DNA of 64,000 bases from Sinonovacula constricta (lineage: Eukaryota; Mollusca; Bivalvia; Cardiida; Solecurtidae): positions 35,431,203 to 35,495,202 of the forward strand of contig CM017572.1 in assembly GCA_007844125.1 (NCBI GenBank), read 5' to 3'. The notes under the pieces are model-generated. The model had not been told where the DNA came from. It searched no databases and was given only the letters and a program-made list of their open reading frames with translations. Position numbers and translations under genes: made by a program. Within the stretch, counting starts at the first letter, position 1; the number at the start of each line of letters is the position of its first letter. Shown in pieces: positions 1-13,800 of the stretch.

Positions 1-3000
1 TATAGTGACAATAATGGACTATGGCTCCCTATGCCATTAGATACAGTGACAATAAGGGATAATAGCTCCCTATACCATGAGATACAGTGACAATAAGGGG
101 TGATAGCTCCCTATACCATGAGATACAGTGACAATAAGGGATGATAGCTCCCTATACCATGAGATACAGTGACAATAAGGGATGATAGCTCCCTATACCA
201 TAAGGTACAGTGACAGTAAGGGATGAAAGCTCCCTATACCATGAGATACAGTGACAATAAGGGTTGATAGCTCCCTATACCATAAGATACAGTGACAGTA
301 AGGGATGATAGCTCCCTATATCATGAGATACAGTGACAATAAGGGTTGATAGCTCCCTATACCATGAGATACAGTGACAATAAGGGTTGAAAGCTCCCTA
401 TACCATGAGATACAGTGACAATAAGGGTTGATAGCTCCCTATACCATGAGATACAGTGACAGTAAGGGACGATAGCTCCCTATATCATGAGATACAGTGA
501 CAATAAGGGATGAAAGCTCCCTATACCATGAGATACAGTGACAATAAGGGATGATAGCTCCCTATACCATGAGATACAGTGACAATAAGGGATGATAGCT
601 CCCTATACCATGAGGTACAGTGACAATAAGGTATGATAGCTCCCTATACCATGAGGTACAGTGACAGTAAGGGATGATAGCTCCCTATACCATGAGATAC
701 AGTGACAATAAGAGATGATAGCTCCCTATACCAGGAGATACAGTGACAATAAGGGATGATAGCTCCCTATGCCATGAGATACAGTGACAATAAGGGATGA
801 TAGCTCCCTATACCATGAGATACAGTGACAGTAAGAGATGATAGCTCCCTATACCATGAGATACAGTGACAATAAGGGATGATAGCTCCCTATGCCATTA
901 GATACAGTGACAATAAGGGATGATAGCTCCCTATACCATGAGATACAGTGACAGTAAAGATGATAGCTCCCTATACCATGAGATACAGTGACAATAAGGG
1001 ATGATAGCTCCCTATGCCATTAGATACAGTGACAATAAGGGATGATAGCTCCCTATACCATGAGATACAGTGACAGTAAGGGATGATAGCTCCCTATACC
1101 ATGAGATACAGTGACAATAAGGGATGATAGCTCCCTATACCATGAGATACAGTGACAATAAGGGATGATAGCTCCCTATACCATGAGATACAGTGACAGT
1201 AAGAGATGATAGCTCCCTATACCATGAGATACAGTGACAATAAGGGATGATAGCTCCCTATGCCATTAGATACAGTGACAATAAGGGATGATAGCTCCCT
1301 ATACCATGAGATACAGTGACAGTAAAGATGATAGCTCCCTATACCATGAGATACAGTGACAATAAGGGATGATAGCTCCCTATGCCATTAGATACAGTGA
1401 CAATAAGGGATGATAGCTCCCTATACCATGAGATACAGTGACAGTAAGAGATGATAGCTCCCTATACCATGAGATACAGAGACAATAAGGGATGATAGCT
1501 CCCTATGCCATTAGATACAGTGACAATAAGGGATGATAGCTCCCTATACCATGAGATACAGTGACAGTAAGAGATGATAGCTCCCTATACCATGAGATAC
1601 AGTGACAATAAGGGATGATAGCTCCCTATGCCATTAGATACAGTGACAATAAGGGATGATAGCTCCCTATGCCTTTAGATACAGTGACAATAAGGGATGA
1701 TAGCTCCCTATACCATGAGATACAGTGACAGTAAGAGATGATAGCTCCCTATACCATGAGATACAGTGACAATAAGGGATGATAGCTCGCTATGCCATTA
1801 GATACAGTGACAATAAGAGATGATAGCTCCCTATACCATGAGATACAGTGACAATAAGGGATGATAGCTCCCTATACCATGAGGTACAGTGACAATAAGG
1901 GATGATAGCTCCCTATACCATGAGATACAGTGACAATAAGGGATGACACCTCCCTATACCATGAGATACAGTGACAATAAGGGATGACAGCTCCCTATAC
2001 CATGAGATACAGTGACAATAAGAGAGGACAGTTGCTTCTACCATGAGATACAGTGGCAATAAGGGATGATAGCTCCCTATACCACGAGATACAGTGACAA
2101 TAAGGTATGATAGCTCCCTATACCATGAGATACAGTGACAATAAGGGATGATAGCTCCCTATATCATGAGATACAGTGACAATAAGGGATGATAGCTCCC
2201 TATATCATAAGATACAGTGACAATAAGGGATGATAGCTTCCTATACCATGAGATACAGTGACAATAAGGGATGATAGTTCCCTATATCATGAGATACAGT
2301 GACAACAAGGGATGATAGCTCCCTATACCATGAGATATAGTGACAATAAGGGATGATAGCTCCCTATACCATGAGATATAGTGACAATAAGGGATGATAG
2401 CTACCTATACCATGAGATGCAGTGACAATAAGGGATGATAGCTCCCTATACCATGAGAAACAGTGGCAGTAAGGGATGATAGCTCCCTATACCATGAGAT
2501 ACAGTGACAATAAGAGATGATAGCTCCCTATACCATGAGATACAATGACAATCAGGGATAATAGCTCCCAATACCATGAGATACAGTGACAATTAGGGAT
2601 AATAGCTCCCTATACCATGAGATACAGTGGCAGTAAGGGATGATAGCTCCCTATACCAGGGGATACAGTGACAACAAGGGATGATAGCTCCCTATACCAT
2701 GAGATACAGTGACAATAAGGGATGATAGCTACCTATACCATGAGATACAGTGACAATAAGGGATGATAGCTCCCTATACCATGAGATACAGTGACAATAA
2801 GGTATGATAGCTCCCTATACCATGAGATACAGTGACAATAAGGGATGATAGCTACCTATATCATGAGATACAGTGACAATAAGGTATGATAGCTCCCTAT
2901 ACCATGAAATACAGTGACAATAAGGGATGATAGCTCCCTATACCATGAGATACAGTGACAATAAGGGATGATAGCTCCCTATACCATAAGATACAGTGAC

Positions 3001-3046
3001 AATAAGAGATGATAGTTCCCCATACCATGAGGTACAGTAACAATAG
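1..3046. repeat. 41-bp minisatellite array, about 74 units
   Basis: The array is head to tail with a 41-bp period (AGATACAG recurs at 121 and 162) and few indels. The unit runs GATACAGTGACAATAAGGG then ATGATAGCTCCCTATACCAT. Between about 890 and 1800 three unit variants (CCATTAG, AGTAAGA and a standard unit) recur together as a 123-bp higher-order repeat. The array continues past the left edge. It lies in the intron after exon 13 of the TTC28-like gene, and its right end stops within about 10 nt of that exon's donor site. Confidence 0.97.
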
Positions 3047-3054
3047 GCCAGTAC

Positions 3055-3158
3055 CATGTCAATGAGCTCCTTGATCACTGCAGGTTGTCTAGCATGGTTC
3101 CTCAACAGTGTACACAGACACTTCTGGAGTTCCTGCAACAAGTCCTCCTTCTTCTTTA
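3055..3158 (-). CDS. TTC28-like: TTC28-like exon 13 (residues 1214-1248, after CHAT)
   Basis: Acceptor CTATTTCCAG/TAAAGA and donor ATTGACATG/GTACTG; 104 nt, phase 1 to phase 0. It encodes a helical Leu/Lys-rich segment (KKKEDLLQELQKCLCTLLRN) like the helices after CHAT in TTC28. Later exons lie beyond the left edge, past the 41-bp array. Confidence 0.85.
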
Positions 3159-6100
3159 CTGGAAATAGACAAAAACAAAACAATAAATGAAACATTTCAT
3201 TCATTACAGCATAAAAACAACCTCAGTCTATTTTACTGTTGCCAACTTCAAAGTGGGTATCTATTCTTCAGACCATATCACAAGAATTCATAATATCATT
3301 TTGAATAACTACAACTTCCATGCCTATCATCATATGCTATTTACATGTAAAACCTGTGTTTGCTTCATTTCTGATTTTTTTTAATGAAAAAGACCCCCAT
3401 CAATTGTACATGAGTTGTTTTTTTTCCAGGAAAGTTGTTATGTAGCTGGGTGATAGGGAGAGAATGTGTAAGTGGTCAAGTTAGCTCAGTCGGAAGAGCA
3501 TTCTCCCTGTCAGCAAAGGGTCCAGGATTCGAGTCCCAGACTGGCTGCACATTTTTGTCCATATGTTACAATGGCGCCCAACTTAAATGACCCACAGTCA
3601 TTATGGTACAAGTGCTTGAGAAGTGCTTGTGAGTAGTATGTAGAGCATAGTCTGTGGAAATTCATGGATACTGTGCAGCAACATTTCTATCATTATAGCA
3701 CAGGGGCACTTATGAGGTGTCCTGGGACTGAACCCGGCTGGTCCATTATACTGACACCGACGAGTCAGGCGTAATGCTTCCCACTTAGCTTCGAGCATTA
3801 GGAGGAAAGCCATCACTACCAACTTTAAAGTCTTTGGTTTGACCCGGCCGGGGTTTGAACCCGCAACCTCCCGATCCAAAAGCGGACGCTCTACCACCTG
3901 ATCTATTGCGGTCGGCAATAGGGCCATAAGCCATAATTGTATTTTGCCATGTGTAAAACCCACATCACATAATCGTACCAGGTTCAAGGGCTGGTTTGGG
4001 GTTGAGGTAGTTGATGCCCGTCTCTGTCTCGAGCTGTGACTCTGCCTCATCCACCAGCTGGTCCAACATAGCATGACGGATGTCCGTAAGTTTAACCCGC
4101 ACATCCTTCCCAATCACGATAAAGCCACTCCAGTACACGGGCTCCTTATACCTAGATATACAGAGTACAGCATGATTGTATGATCATATATATACATGTT
4201 TTACCCATTGTTTGTTTGTTTGGGTTTATCATCCCACCAACAGTATTTCAGTTATCTGGACATGGTGTCCACCTGAAGCATGTAAACTGCTGCCTTCACT
4301 ATGTACCCGGTTTACCATGCCGTGAATACCTGGCATGATACCACATCAGCCACATTATCCTAAAACCGGGCCAACCAGTCGTGGAACTACTGTTATATTT
4401 GATTGAGTGTAAGCAAGGGAGATATATCACTACTATTTTTACTGACTTTGGTATGTCGCAGCCTGGGATTGAACCCGGGGCCTCCTCTACCTGGAGCCGA
4501 CTCTCTATCAATTGTGCAGGTCCTGTTTTTACCCATTGTATTTCAGTAGATATAAAGTATGAAAAATGGCATCATTTCTGATCATAGGTACACTCCCAGT
4601 AGACTGGCTTCATGTAAAGAATAGATATTACACTGAATTGCCATGAGTTAACAAGAGGGGCTACCAAAATTACTACAGCAAGTAACATTTGTGGAGAAGG
4701 AAAACATTCTGGTTATCAGTTTGCTTTGTTTTTGAAATACATTGCAGTGGCCATTTATGATCATTATAACACGTCCAGCTTTTTGGTGCAGGAAGACCCC
4801 AGACACATGTCTTGATAGAACCACCGGTGGACCAAAGCTGGATGACCTCCTATTAAGTCCTTTACCCCGAAACAGGATTCAAAACAGGATTTGAACGCAC
4901 AAATTAAGCAGAAAAGCAGTCAGAGGTTAAATGGTAAATGATGGTACAGCAGAAGTTTACAAATCATTTTCAAAAGTCTGAGATTATTACTATATATAAA
5001 TTAAAACTAAACAATGCTATACTGTCTTTTACTGAACCCAGTCACTCGTAACACCTCGGTTAGCTTACCTACCTTTGTTGTCAAAATGCCAGAATCATGC
5101 TGGTCCAGAAAAATCTGGTCTGGTCCATTAGATATTGCCAGCTTGGTGGACCGAAGGTCCAGTGTTTTTAAATTTCTTTTATTAAGACTGATACTGGAAA
5201 GAGTATGTAATGGTTACACATTTTACAGCAAATATTTCGGTTGCACGGGAAGCATGTTACCTGTCATCCTCCCTGAGGGCCTGTAGAGCAGCCCTGGCTG
5301 CCATGGTAACCATCTCCCCGCCCTGTAGACCCATGTAGAAGTGGTGCAGGTACTTGTAAACAGCCAGGTCTGGTAGGGGCCACAGGCTCACTAGGACACA
5401 CTGGGCTCCTACAGAGATACATGCCATATATGGAGTGTAATCAATTAACTTTAGATTTTTACATAGATACAGTAAATGCACACATTTAACCCAATTACAT
5501 GTACACTCATTACATAAATATAGAGCAAATTAAGGCAGACAGGCAGTGTAATTAACGTAATTAACTGCAGATTGTTAAATGTATACAGAAAGTAAATAGG
5601 AATTGTAATTAACTCATTTAACTGTAGATTTATTACATATATACGGAAAGAAAAGGCATGTAAGGAGTACAATTAACTCAATTAACTGTAGACTGTTATA
5701 TATATAAAGTAAAGGCATGTACTGAGTGCCATTAACTCAATTAACTGTAGATTTATTACATATATAGAGAAAGTAAAGACATGTAGAGGGTGTCATTAAC
5801 TCAATTAACTGTAGATTTATTACATACATAGAGAAAGTAAGGCATGTAGGGAGTATTAACTCAATTAACTGAAGATTTATTACATATATTGAGAAAGTAA
5901 AGGCAAATACGTAACAAAAAAAGATACATAAAAAGACATGAAGAAAGGAATTTTCAGCATCTATCTGATATGAACCCAGACTGACAAATGGAAATGATTT
6001 TAACTTTCAATAAAACTTGACATAAATAAATGTAAATAAAGAAGTGTTCTCCAACAATGTTATGGTCTTGGGTCCTTTTAATCTTATAAATCACTTATAC

Positions 6101-7773
6101 ATCAATTTAAGTTTGTTTATTGGGTTTATCGTCCTACCAACAGTATTTCAACATCAATTTAAATGTGTAAAAATCGTTAACTGGAGATGTGTATTTTCAA
6201 TCTGCTATCTTGATAGCTTCACATCGTTGCTACATGAAAATATATGGCTGGTTGTTGGTGTTTTTGCTTGTTTTATGTTCCTTCAACAGTTATTTGGTCC
6301 TATCAAGATGGTTCCCCATGTTTTACATACCCGCAGCTATAAATGCACTGGGCAGCAGGTAACCAGCTGACATTGTGTCACGCCTGTAGGAAGTATAGCC
6401 GGTATTCAGCACCACAAGCTGGGCAGTCAGCTTCAGTCCCAAGATGTCGTCAGCCGACACCAGGTACGACTCCTCGTTCGAAGGACTGTCCGTGTCATCA
6501 ACCGGTGATGGACACATGACCAGCAGGCCCTCATCCCAGCTGCCATAGGTGACTGCAAGCACACAGTTAGGATAATATAAACAAAATATACATTTCTATA
6601 TTTCACACAGGTGAGGAATTTCCTTTTTGCTGATTATGCACTAGCCATATAACAATAACCATTGTGGGGCACCCGTAGAATAGTGGAAGAGTTGCCGATT
6701 TGTAACTCCTCTGACTGCTTAGCCTCTTACCGCGTGGGTTCGAATCCTGGTTGGGGCGAAGGACTTAATGTGGGAAGGTCTTCCAGCTGAATAGTGGTGT
6801 GCTGGGGGTTCTACCCAGACATATGTCTGGGGCCCTCCTCCACCATATAGCAGGACATCGCTATAATTATCATAACTTGTTGCTTCGATGTACTTCACAA
6901 AACAAAAACAAGCAATAAACATTGTTTATGAACTATGCACTTTTTTTAGTGATTAACACCAATATAAACAGTAAAAGCTTCAATTGATAACTAAGCCATA
7001 ATAGAATTGCTACAATCTATTCTATGTGGCTAGAAATATAGGTTTCTAAATGTATATAGTCCCTAAATGTTTATACATCTGGGCATTTACAATAAAAGTG
7101 TTATAAAACAAAATATCATAAATGACAGAGTCTAGTCAGGATACTATGTGAGTCTTTCATTAGACTTGCATAAAACAGAACAATGTCAAATATTGACCTG
7201 TCATTGTCTTATATAACAAAATAAAGCAACAACAGTAAGACAGAATATTCCAACAGCAAACCGCTGTTACCTATATGTAGCACAGTAGCCTGGGCCACAT
7301 GGTCCATGAAAAATTGTTTTGTGGCATCAGCGCCCGTGACTGGGATCACATCCATCAGATGGGCCACATGCTGGATCTCACGTTTGGCTGATTCCATCTC
7401 TACCAGGCCTGGATGCCAACACCGACCATGCAACATCAGGCTGCGGATTGGAACAGTTAACATGGTCATTAATTATAGCATAAGGATATTATTAGTATTC
7501 ATTATCAGTAACGTCATAATCATCGTAATCATCATCATCACCATCATCATCATCATAATCACCATCATCATCAATATCATTATTATCCTTATCATCATCA
7601 CCATCCAACACTCCATTAACATCATCCTTATCATCCTCATCATCATCAGCAGCAGGAATATCATCATCAACATCATCCTCTGCATCATCATCATCACATT
7701 CTTCATCGTCATCATCATCATCCACATCATCATCGTCCTCTGCATCATCATCATAACCATATATACCATCATC

Positions 7774-7805
<32 letters not shown>

Positions 7806-10800
7806 CATCATCTTCATTATCATCCTCTGCATCATCATCACCATCATCATCATCATCATCATCATAACCATATACACCATCTTCATCATCATCCTCTGCA
7901 TCATCATCATCACCATCATCATCATCAGTAGCATCGGTATCACCACCATCATCATTATTATATCATCATCACTAACACCATTATCATCCCCATAATCAGC
8001 ATCATCATCAATATCATCATAATCATACAAGTTTCATAACTCCATTTTACTTCCTTAACATCTAGTGAGAAGACACAAAATACAAGCTTTAATATTAAGC
8101 CAACAGTAGATCAATGGAAATGAAATCTAAAAATTGTAACAAGGTTTTCTTTACCTGTCGGGCAGCTGTGGGTTTCCGATGACCATACACCTGTCTGGAG
8201 TGCTCACCTGCCTGAATTGTGGGACGGTATTGTGGGACTGAGTGATGTCTGTACCTGTTGATGTCACGGTGGTCAGCGTGGTGTAGGTCTGCAGACTTAC
8301 CATCTTTCCCACGGGAGTTGATCCACAGCCCCGTGGGGACTCATCTGGGCTGATTGTCACATGCTTACCTGGGCAGAATATGGAACATGGAGTTGTGTAG
8401 ATAGTAAATATACAGCAAGATAACAGTGGAGGACATATGATGATACTTTAAATATTATCGAATAAATAGTACTTCTTTGTTTAAGAAATACACTCTAACA
8501 CCCAATATTTCACAGTTTTAAGTTTAGATACATATGATCAGATTTAACATCTGAACTAGAAACCATGATACAATGCGAGGTAGATCACGCAAACTTAAAA
8601 TTAATGTCCATTCTACAAGAAATTTTGACTTAAAAGGGACATTAACTACAATTTACACAATGTTGATAGGTTGTTTCCCCTGTTCGGCTATTCTATTTCA
8701 CCCTCATGTACTTCCCGATAATTTTATTTCTAAAAGAATATCAACCAACTGATGAAATTACATATTTTATTTATTTATTTTTATCAAAGTTTAACACTTA
8801 TGTTATTCGTAATGTCAAATTTAACTAAATAACAAAAACAATACTTTCCAAGATAAGGCAAAGTTTGGTCATGTAAATGAAAAGAACAACTAACATATCG
8901 CATCATGTCAGCTTGGTCAACAATACAAAAAAATGGGTAGGGAAAGTAAAAGGAAAAGCTATTCTATTGTAGTAAAATAGTCTCGATTTATGCTGTGATG
9001 TTTAGTTGATTTTATTAGGGCAGAATGCTTCTCTGTTTACAGAGATAAAATATTGATACTGTTAGAGTTTAATTGTTTTGTGTTTTGTTTCTTGGGTTTA
9101 TCGTCCCACCAACAGCATTTCAGTTATCTGGAGACGGTGTCCACTTGAAGCAGATATAGTGCTGCCTTCACTGTGTATAACATGCCGTGAACACCTGGCA
9201 TGATACCACACCCAGTCACATTATCCTGACACCGGGCCAACCAGTCGTGGAACTACCCATATATTTGCTTGAGTGTTAGCAAGGGAGCTATACCACTACC
9301 ATTTTTAACGACTTTGGTATGTCGCGGCCCAGGATTAAACCCGGGGCCTCCCGTACCTGGAGCCGATGCTCTACCGATTGCGTTGATTGTTTTGTGTGGC
9401 ATATAAACAATAATAAAAATTATGCCAACTTAGAGCCACAGCTGTACATCAGGTTGCATAGAAGGCCCATTTACATCACATCATAGAACTATTTTTATAA
9501 GTGTAATCAAAGGAGCTATAGATAGTTCCCACATCAGTGAAGATCCCTTATCTTGGCAGCCATCTTTGATGGCAACTTCAAGGGATTTTCAGATGAATTG
9601 TATAGAAGCGTAAATTTTATTTTCTTGTAATTTCTTCATTTGTGGTCCAAAAATTAAAAGCTATTCAGCATTGGAAAGCTCTTGAAAATCATATTTTTAA
9701 AATGCAGTATTTTTAAAATTGATAAATGCACAAAGAATTAATACATAGAAATACATAAAATTATTGGCTCATTCTTAAACAAAATGAACAGTGTATCTTT
9801 TTTGGTTGTATTTTTTTTTTTTTTAAACTGTTAAAATATAGTTTTTGTTTTGTAAATACTTCATAAAAGCTGTTAAAATTGATATAAAATTCAGTAAAAT
9901 AGACTGAAAAATAAAAACACAGTGGTGAGTGTAATAAAGCACGTACTTCCAGATTTCGGCCTTCATTAGCTTCTGCCCTCAAAGATGGCTGCCTTAAACT
10001 GTCTTATCAGTGCCTATGACATCACATGGAAACTATCTATACCACAACCATTTACACCAACTTAAGTATGTTGCAGCCCAAATCAAACCCTAGGACTTCT
10101 TGTACCAAGAGCCGACATTCCACCTACTGCTCTTCCATGTCTGGTAGCTGCCACATGTAGTTTTTGGGAAACAACTGTAAATATTGTTATAAACAAACCT
10201 ACTGGGACACCTGTATATGAGTGACATTTACTGCCCCTTGTTGCATGTAAATGGGCCTTCCTTGCAACCTGTGGTTCTAAGTTGGCATATTTTCTATAAT
10301 TGTTTATATGTCATATCTGCTTGTCTAGAGTTCTTTGTTAATGTGTAACCATTTGAAAGCTATAAAGCACAAAATACATTCCGACCTTTGTTTCCCTTGG
10401 GAGACTTCCATGTGGCGTGTTGTTTGAAATCCTCCTCGTACATGGTGGCCTGTTTGGGCAGCATGCCTGGATGGGGCGGGACCATTGGAGTCCTGGGGGG
10501 CCGGGTCAACAGTCGGGGGTGGGACATACGTTTTGGGTCAACACCGAGCTCACTGCAGCCAGAGTTTACTGACTGGTTCCGTGCATCTGATGAAGAGATG
10601 GATGTATGGTAGTTTCAGATATGACATTCTATGTAAAACTTCATTCAGAATTCAGAAAATTAATAATACAAAGTTGACTCCGAATACAAAGATGTTTGCA
10701 TATGTAAAAATCAAAGCTTAAGTTGGGAATACGTTTAATTTCATAGTTCTGAAAGAAACTTTTAACCACTTTTCAATGTACAGTTGGACATGCAAGCAAA

Positions 10801-13800
10801 GTATATGTGTCATCATGAATTAAATCAGCCGTAAACCCATTTAACTCTTAGCCTGCTAAGCATGTATTTATACAGCTAAGGCAAATAGTGTCCAGATTAG
10901 ACAGCTCCTTGCTGGGGCTGTTTGTTTATTTGTTTATTGGGTTTATCGTCCCACTAACAGTATTTCAGTTTTATGAAGACCCTGTCCACATGAAGCAGAT
11001 ATAGTGCTGCCTTCACTGTGTTCACCATGCCGTGAACACTTAGCATGATACCACACCCATCATCCCGACACCAGGTCAACCAGTTGTGGAACTACCCTTA
11101 TATTTACTTGATCATTAGCAAAGGAGCTATACCACTTTTAACGACTTCGGCTTTACCTTCCATACCTGAAGCCTACGCTCTACCAAAGTTGTGCTACCTG
11201 TTCCAGTTTGCTCAGACTGCCAGACTAGGATCTGTACTATCTGCTGCTTAGTCTCTGGCAATATGTCAATTTCACTTGCATTAGTTATAAGTCAAAACCT
11301 AAGTATTAAGTATTGGTTATTAACAAATACAGCAAGCTTGGAGTTAACACTAATAGTTTTCTCATTTTTATTATATTTTCATTTTACTGAACATTCTGCA
11401 ACATCTTTTTACCAGCAGTGGACAGTTTTAGTAGACCAGCCCCTCCTTTCTTAGTCTTTTGTCTCTGGAAACGTAGTTCATCCAGTGATCGTAGATGGTT
11501 CAGCTCATTGGAGACAACCTTGTCCAACAGAAGCAAGCTGGGAAGGTACGTAATACAGAACCGCTGGTAAGCGTGGCGATGAAGGAAATCCTCTAACACA
11601 CTGAACGGGCAATGGTGTAATGCCTTGTCTGGTATGATGGTCAGGGGACTCTCCTTTGGCAATTTACACAGGATATCCTCTACCGGGGAGAACAACAGAT
11701 CATACAGTCGTCGCATGCAGTTCTTCTCTGGCTTGCTCTCATCAGCAAGCTTGCTGGTCTCAGCCGTTGATGATGTGTTAGACTTGCCTGCTGAGGATTT
11801 GCATAGTTTGAGATTTTTATGACGCGTCATGTCTAGGTCACATGACTTGCGGGGCAATGCTTTGTTTTCTATATCGGTCTGCAGGGCTTTGGGGTCCAGA
11901 CTGCTTCGGATTTCAGCAATCAGGTCATCAATCTGCAATGCATGAAAATGAAAAAATAAGACAGTGCAGCATATCAGAAATGAGCTTTATTGCTTGGGAT
12001 AGGATTTGCCGATACTGTGCAGCGACATTTATATCATTATAGCACAGGGGCACTTATGAGGTGCCCAGGGACTGAAGCCGGTCGGTCCATTATACTGATA
12101 CCAACGAGTCGGGCATAATGCTGTCCCCTTAGCCCCGAGTGTTAGGAGGGAAGCCACTACTACCAACTTTAAAGTCTTTGGTTTGACCCGGCCGGGGTTT
12201 GAACTCGCGACCTCCTGATCTGCAAGCTGACACTCTACCAGTTGAGCTACTGCGGCCGGTTTCATTGCTTGGCTTTACAAAAAAACAATTCTCACAATAG
12301 AAGAAAAAAGTATTGAAACCAAAGCAAAATTGTATTGTGCATATAATAGTTCTCTTTACTCTATCATACCACCTAAAGGACAAATTTTATTTGATTTTAT
12401 CTATAAGCCTTTTAAAAAGGCCAGGTTTTAAAGCAGTTATCAGACTTTACTGTAAAATTTCACTAAAGTTGTACGTGATTCTGACATTGTAGAAAGTAAT
12501 AAATTGGTAATTGAGAAACCTTAAAGTGTTAAATCTAAAACAAACAAAGTCTGTTTGATCTTACTGTAGACTATGTGAAGCCTGACAAGCATTTGTTTGT
12601 TTCTTTGGTTATTGGGTTTATCATCCCAGCAAGATAGATGCCTTCACTGTGTATAGCATGTTTGTTTATTGGGTTTATCATCCCAGCAACAGTATTTCAG
12701 TTATCTGGAGACAGTGTCCACTAGAAGCAGATATAGTGCTACCTTCACTGTGTATAGCATGTTTGTTTATTGGGTTTATCATCCCAGCAACAGTATTTCA
12801 GTTATCTGGAGATGGTGTCCACTAGAAGCATATATAGTACTGCCTTCACTGTGTATAGCATGTTTGTTTATTGGGTTTATCGTCCCACCAACAGTATTTC
12901 AGTTATCTGGAGACGGTGTCCACTTGAAGCAGATATAGTGCTGCCCTCACTGTGTATAGCATGCAATGAACACCTGGCATGATACCACACCCAGTAACAT
13001 TATCCTGTTACAGGGCCAAGTCATAGTCAGATAGGTTCACATTGGGGTGCCTGTGGCATAGTGATAGAGTTGCAGATTTGTAACTCTTCTGATCGCTTAG
13101 CCTCTCATAGCGTGAGTTCGAGTCCCGGTCGGGCGAAGGACTTAATGTGGGAAGTTCTTCCAGCTGACCTCTGGTGCACTGGGGGTTCTACACAAACATT
13201 TGTTTGGGATCTTCCTCCAGCAAAATAGATGGATATCGCTATAATGATCATAACTGGTCGCTGCGATGCATTTCAAAAACAAAACAAAAGTTCACATTAA
13301 TGGAGTGAGAAATATTAACTTTTAACTTTCAAACAAAAGCTCCAGGTCACCTGTTAATATTTATAAGTGTATAATTAAGGTATTTGATGTGTAATCAATC
13401 TCATGAATATTCGTGTAATATCAGCATTTAGCGTTTTAAAATGTTACATGTTCGATCATTTATGTCAACACTCAGTCTTCCGAGAATAAAATCACCTGAT
13501 TTTAGTTTTTCAATTTTATCCAATGAAATTGCGCCAATTTCTTCACTCCAAAATGGCGACAAGGAATCGCGGTCAGCGAGGAAGATTCATAAAAAAAAAG
13601 CCAGATTAAAGCAAAAAAAAGAAGTGTGATTTTCACATGTTCTTGGAGTATTTTTATTTAGTAAAGTATACTCTAATAAAATTGTAGAAAACAAATGACA
13701 TTACTGTTTTCTTTATTTTTTATTCATCCAATGTTGACATATATGAGATTACTTAAAGGTCAGATTTGAGGACATCGACCTAGTACAAAAAAATTCGCAA

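Noticed and set aside
1..3046. CRISPR-like array
   Set aside because: Units are contiguous, with no unique spacers and no cas genes, in an animal genome. It is a minisatellite. The same applies to the 23-, 48- and 21-bp arrays.
3474..3551. Functional tRNA gene (also considered at 55945 and in the SINE heads at 37495, 44455, 51411, 61226)
   Set aside because: A- and B-box words are present, but the acceptor stems do not pair and each is fused to a shared SINE body or has decayed.
7306..8030. Poly-Ile / poly-Met / poly-Asp proteins at 7306-8030 and 36557-37174
   Set aside because: Translations of an ATC microsatellite. The only real coding DNA nearby is exon 9 of the TTC28-like gene on the minus strand.
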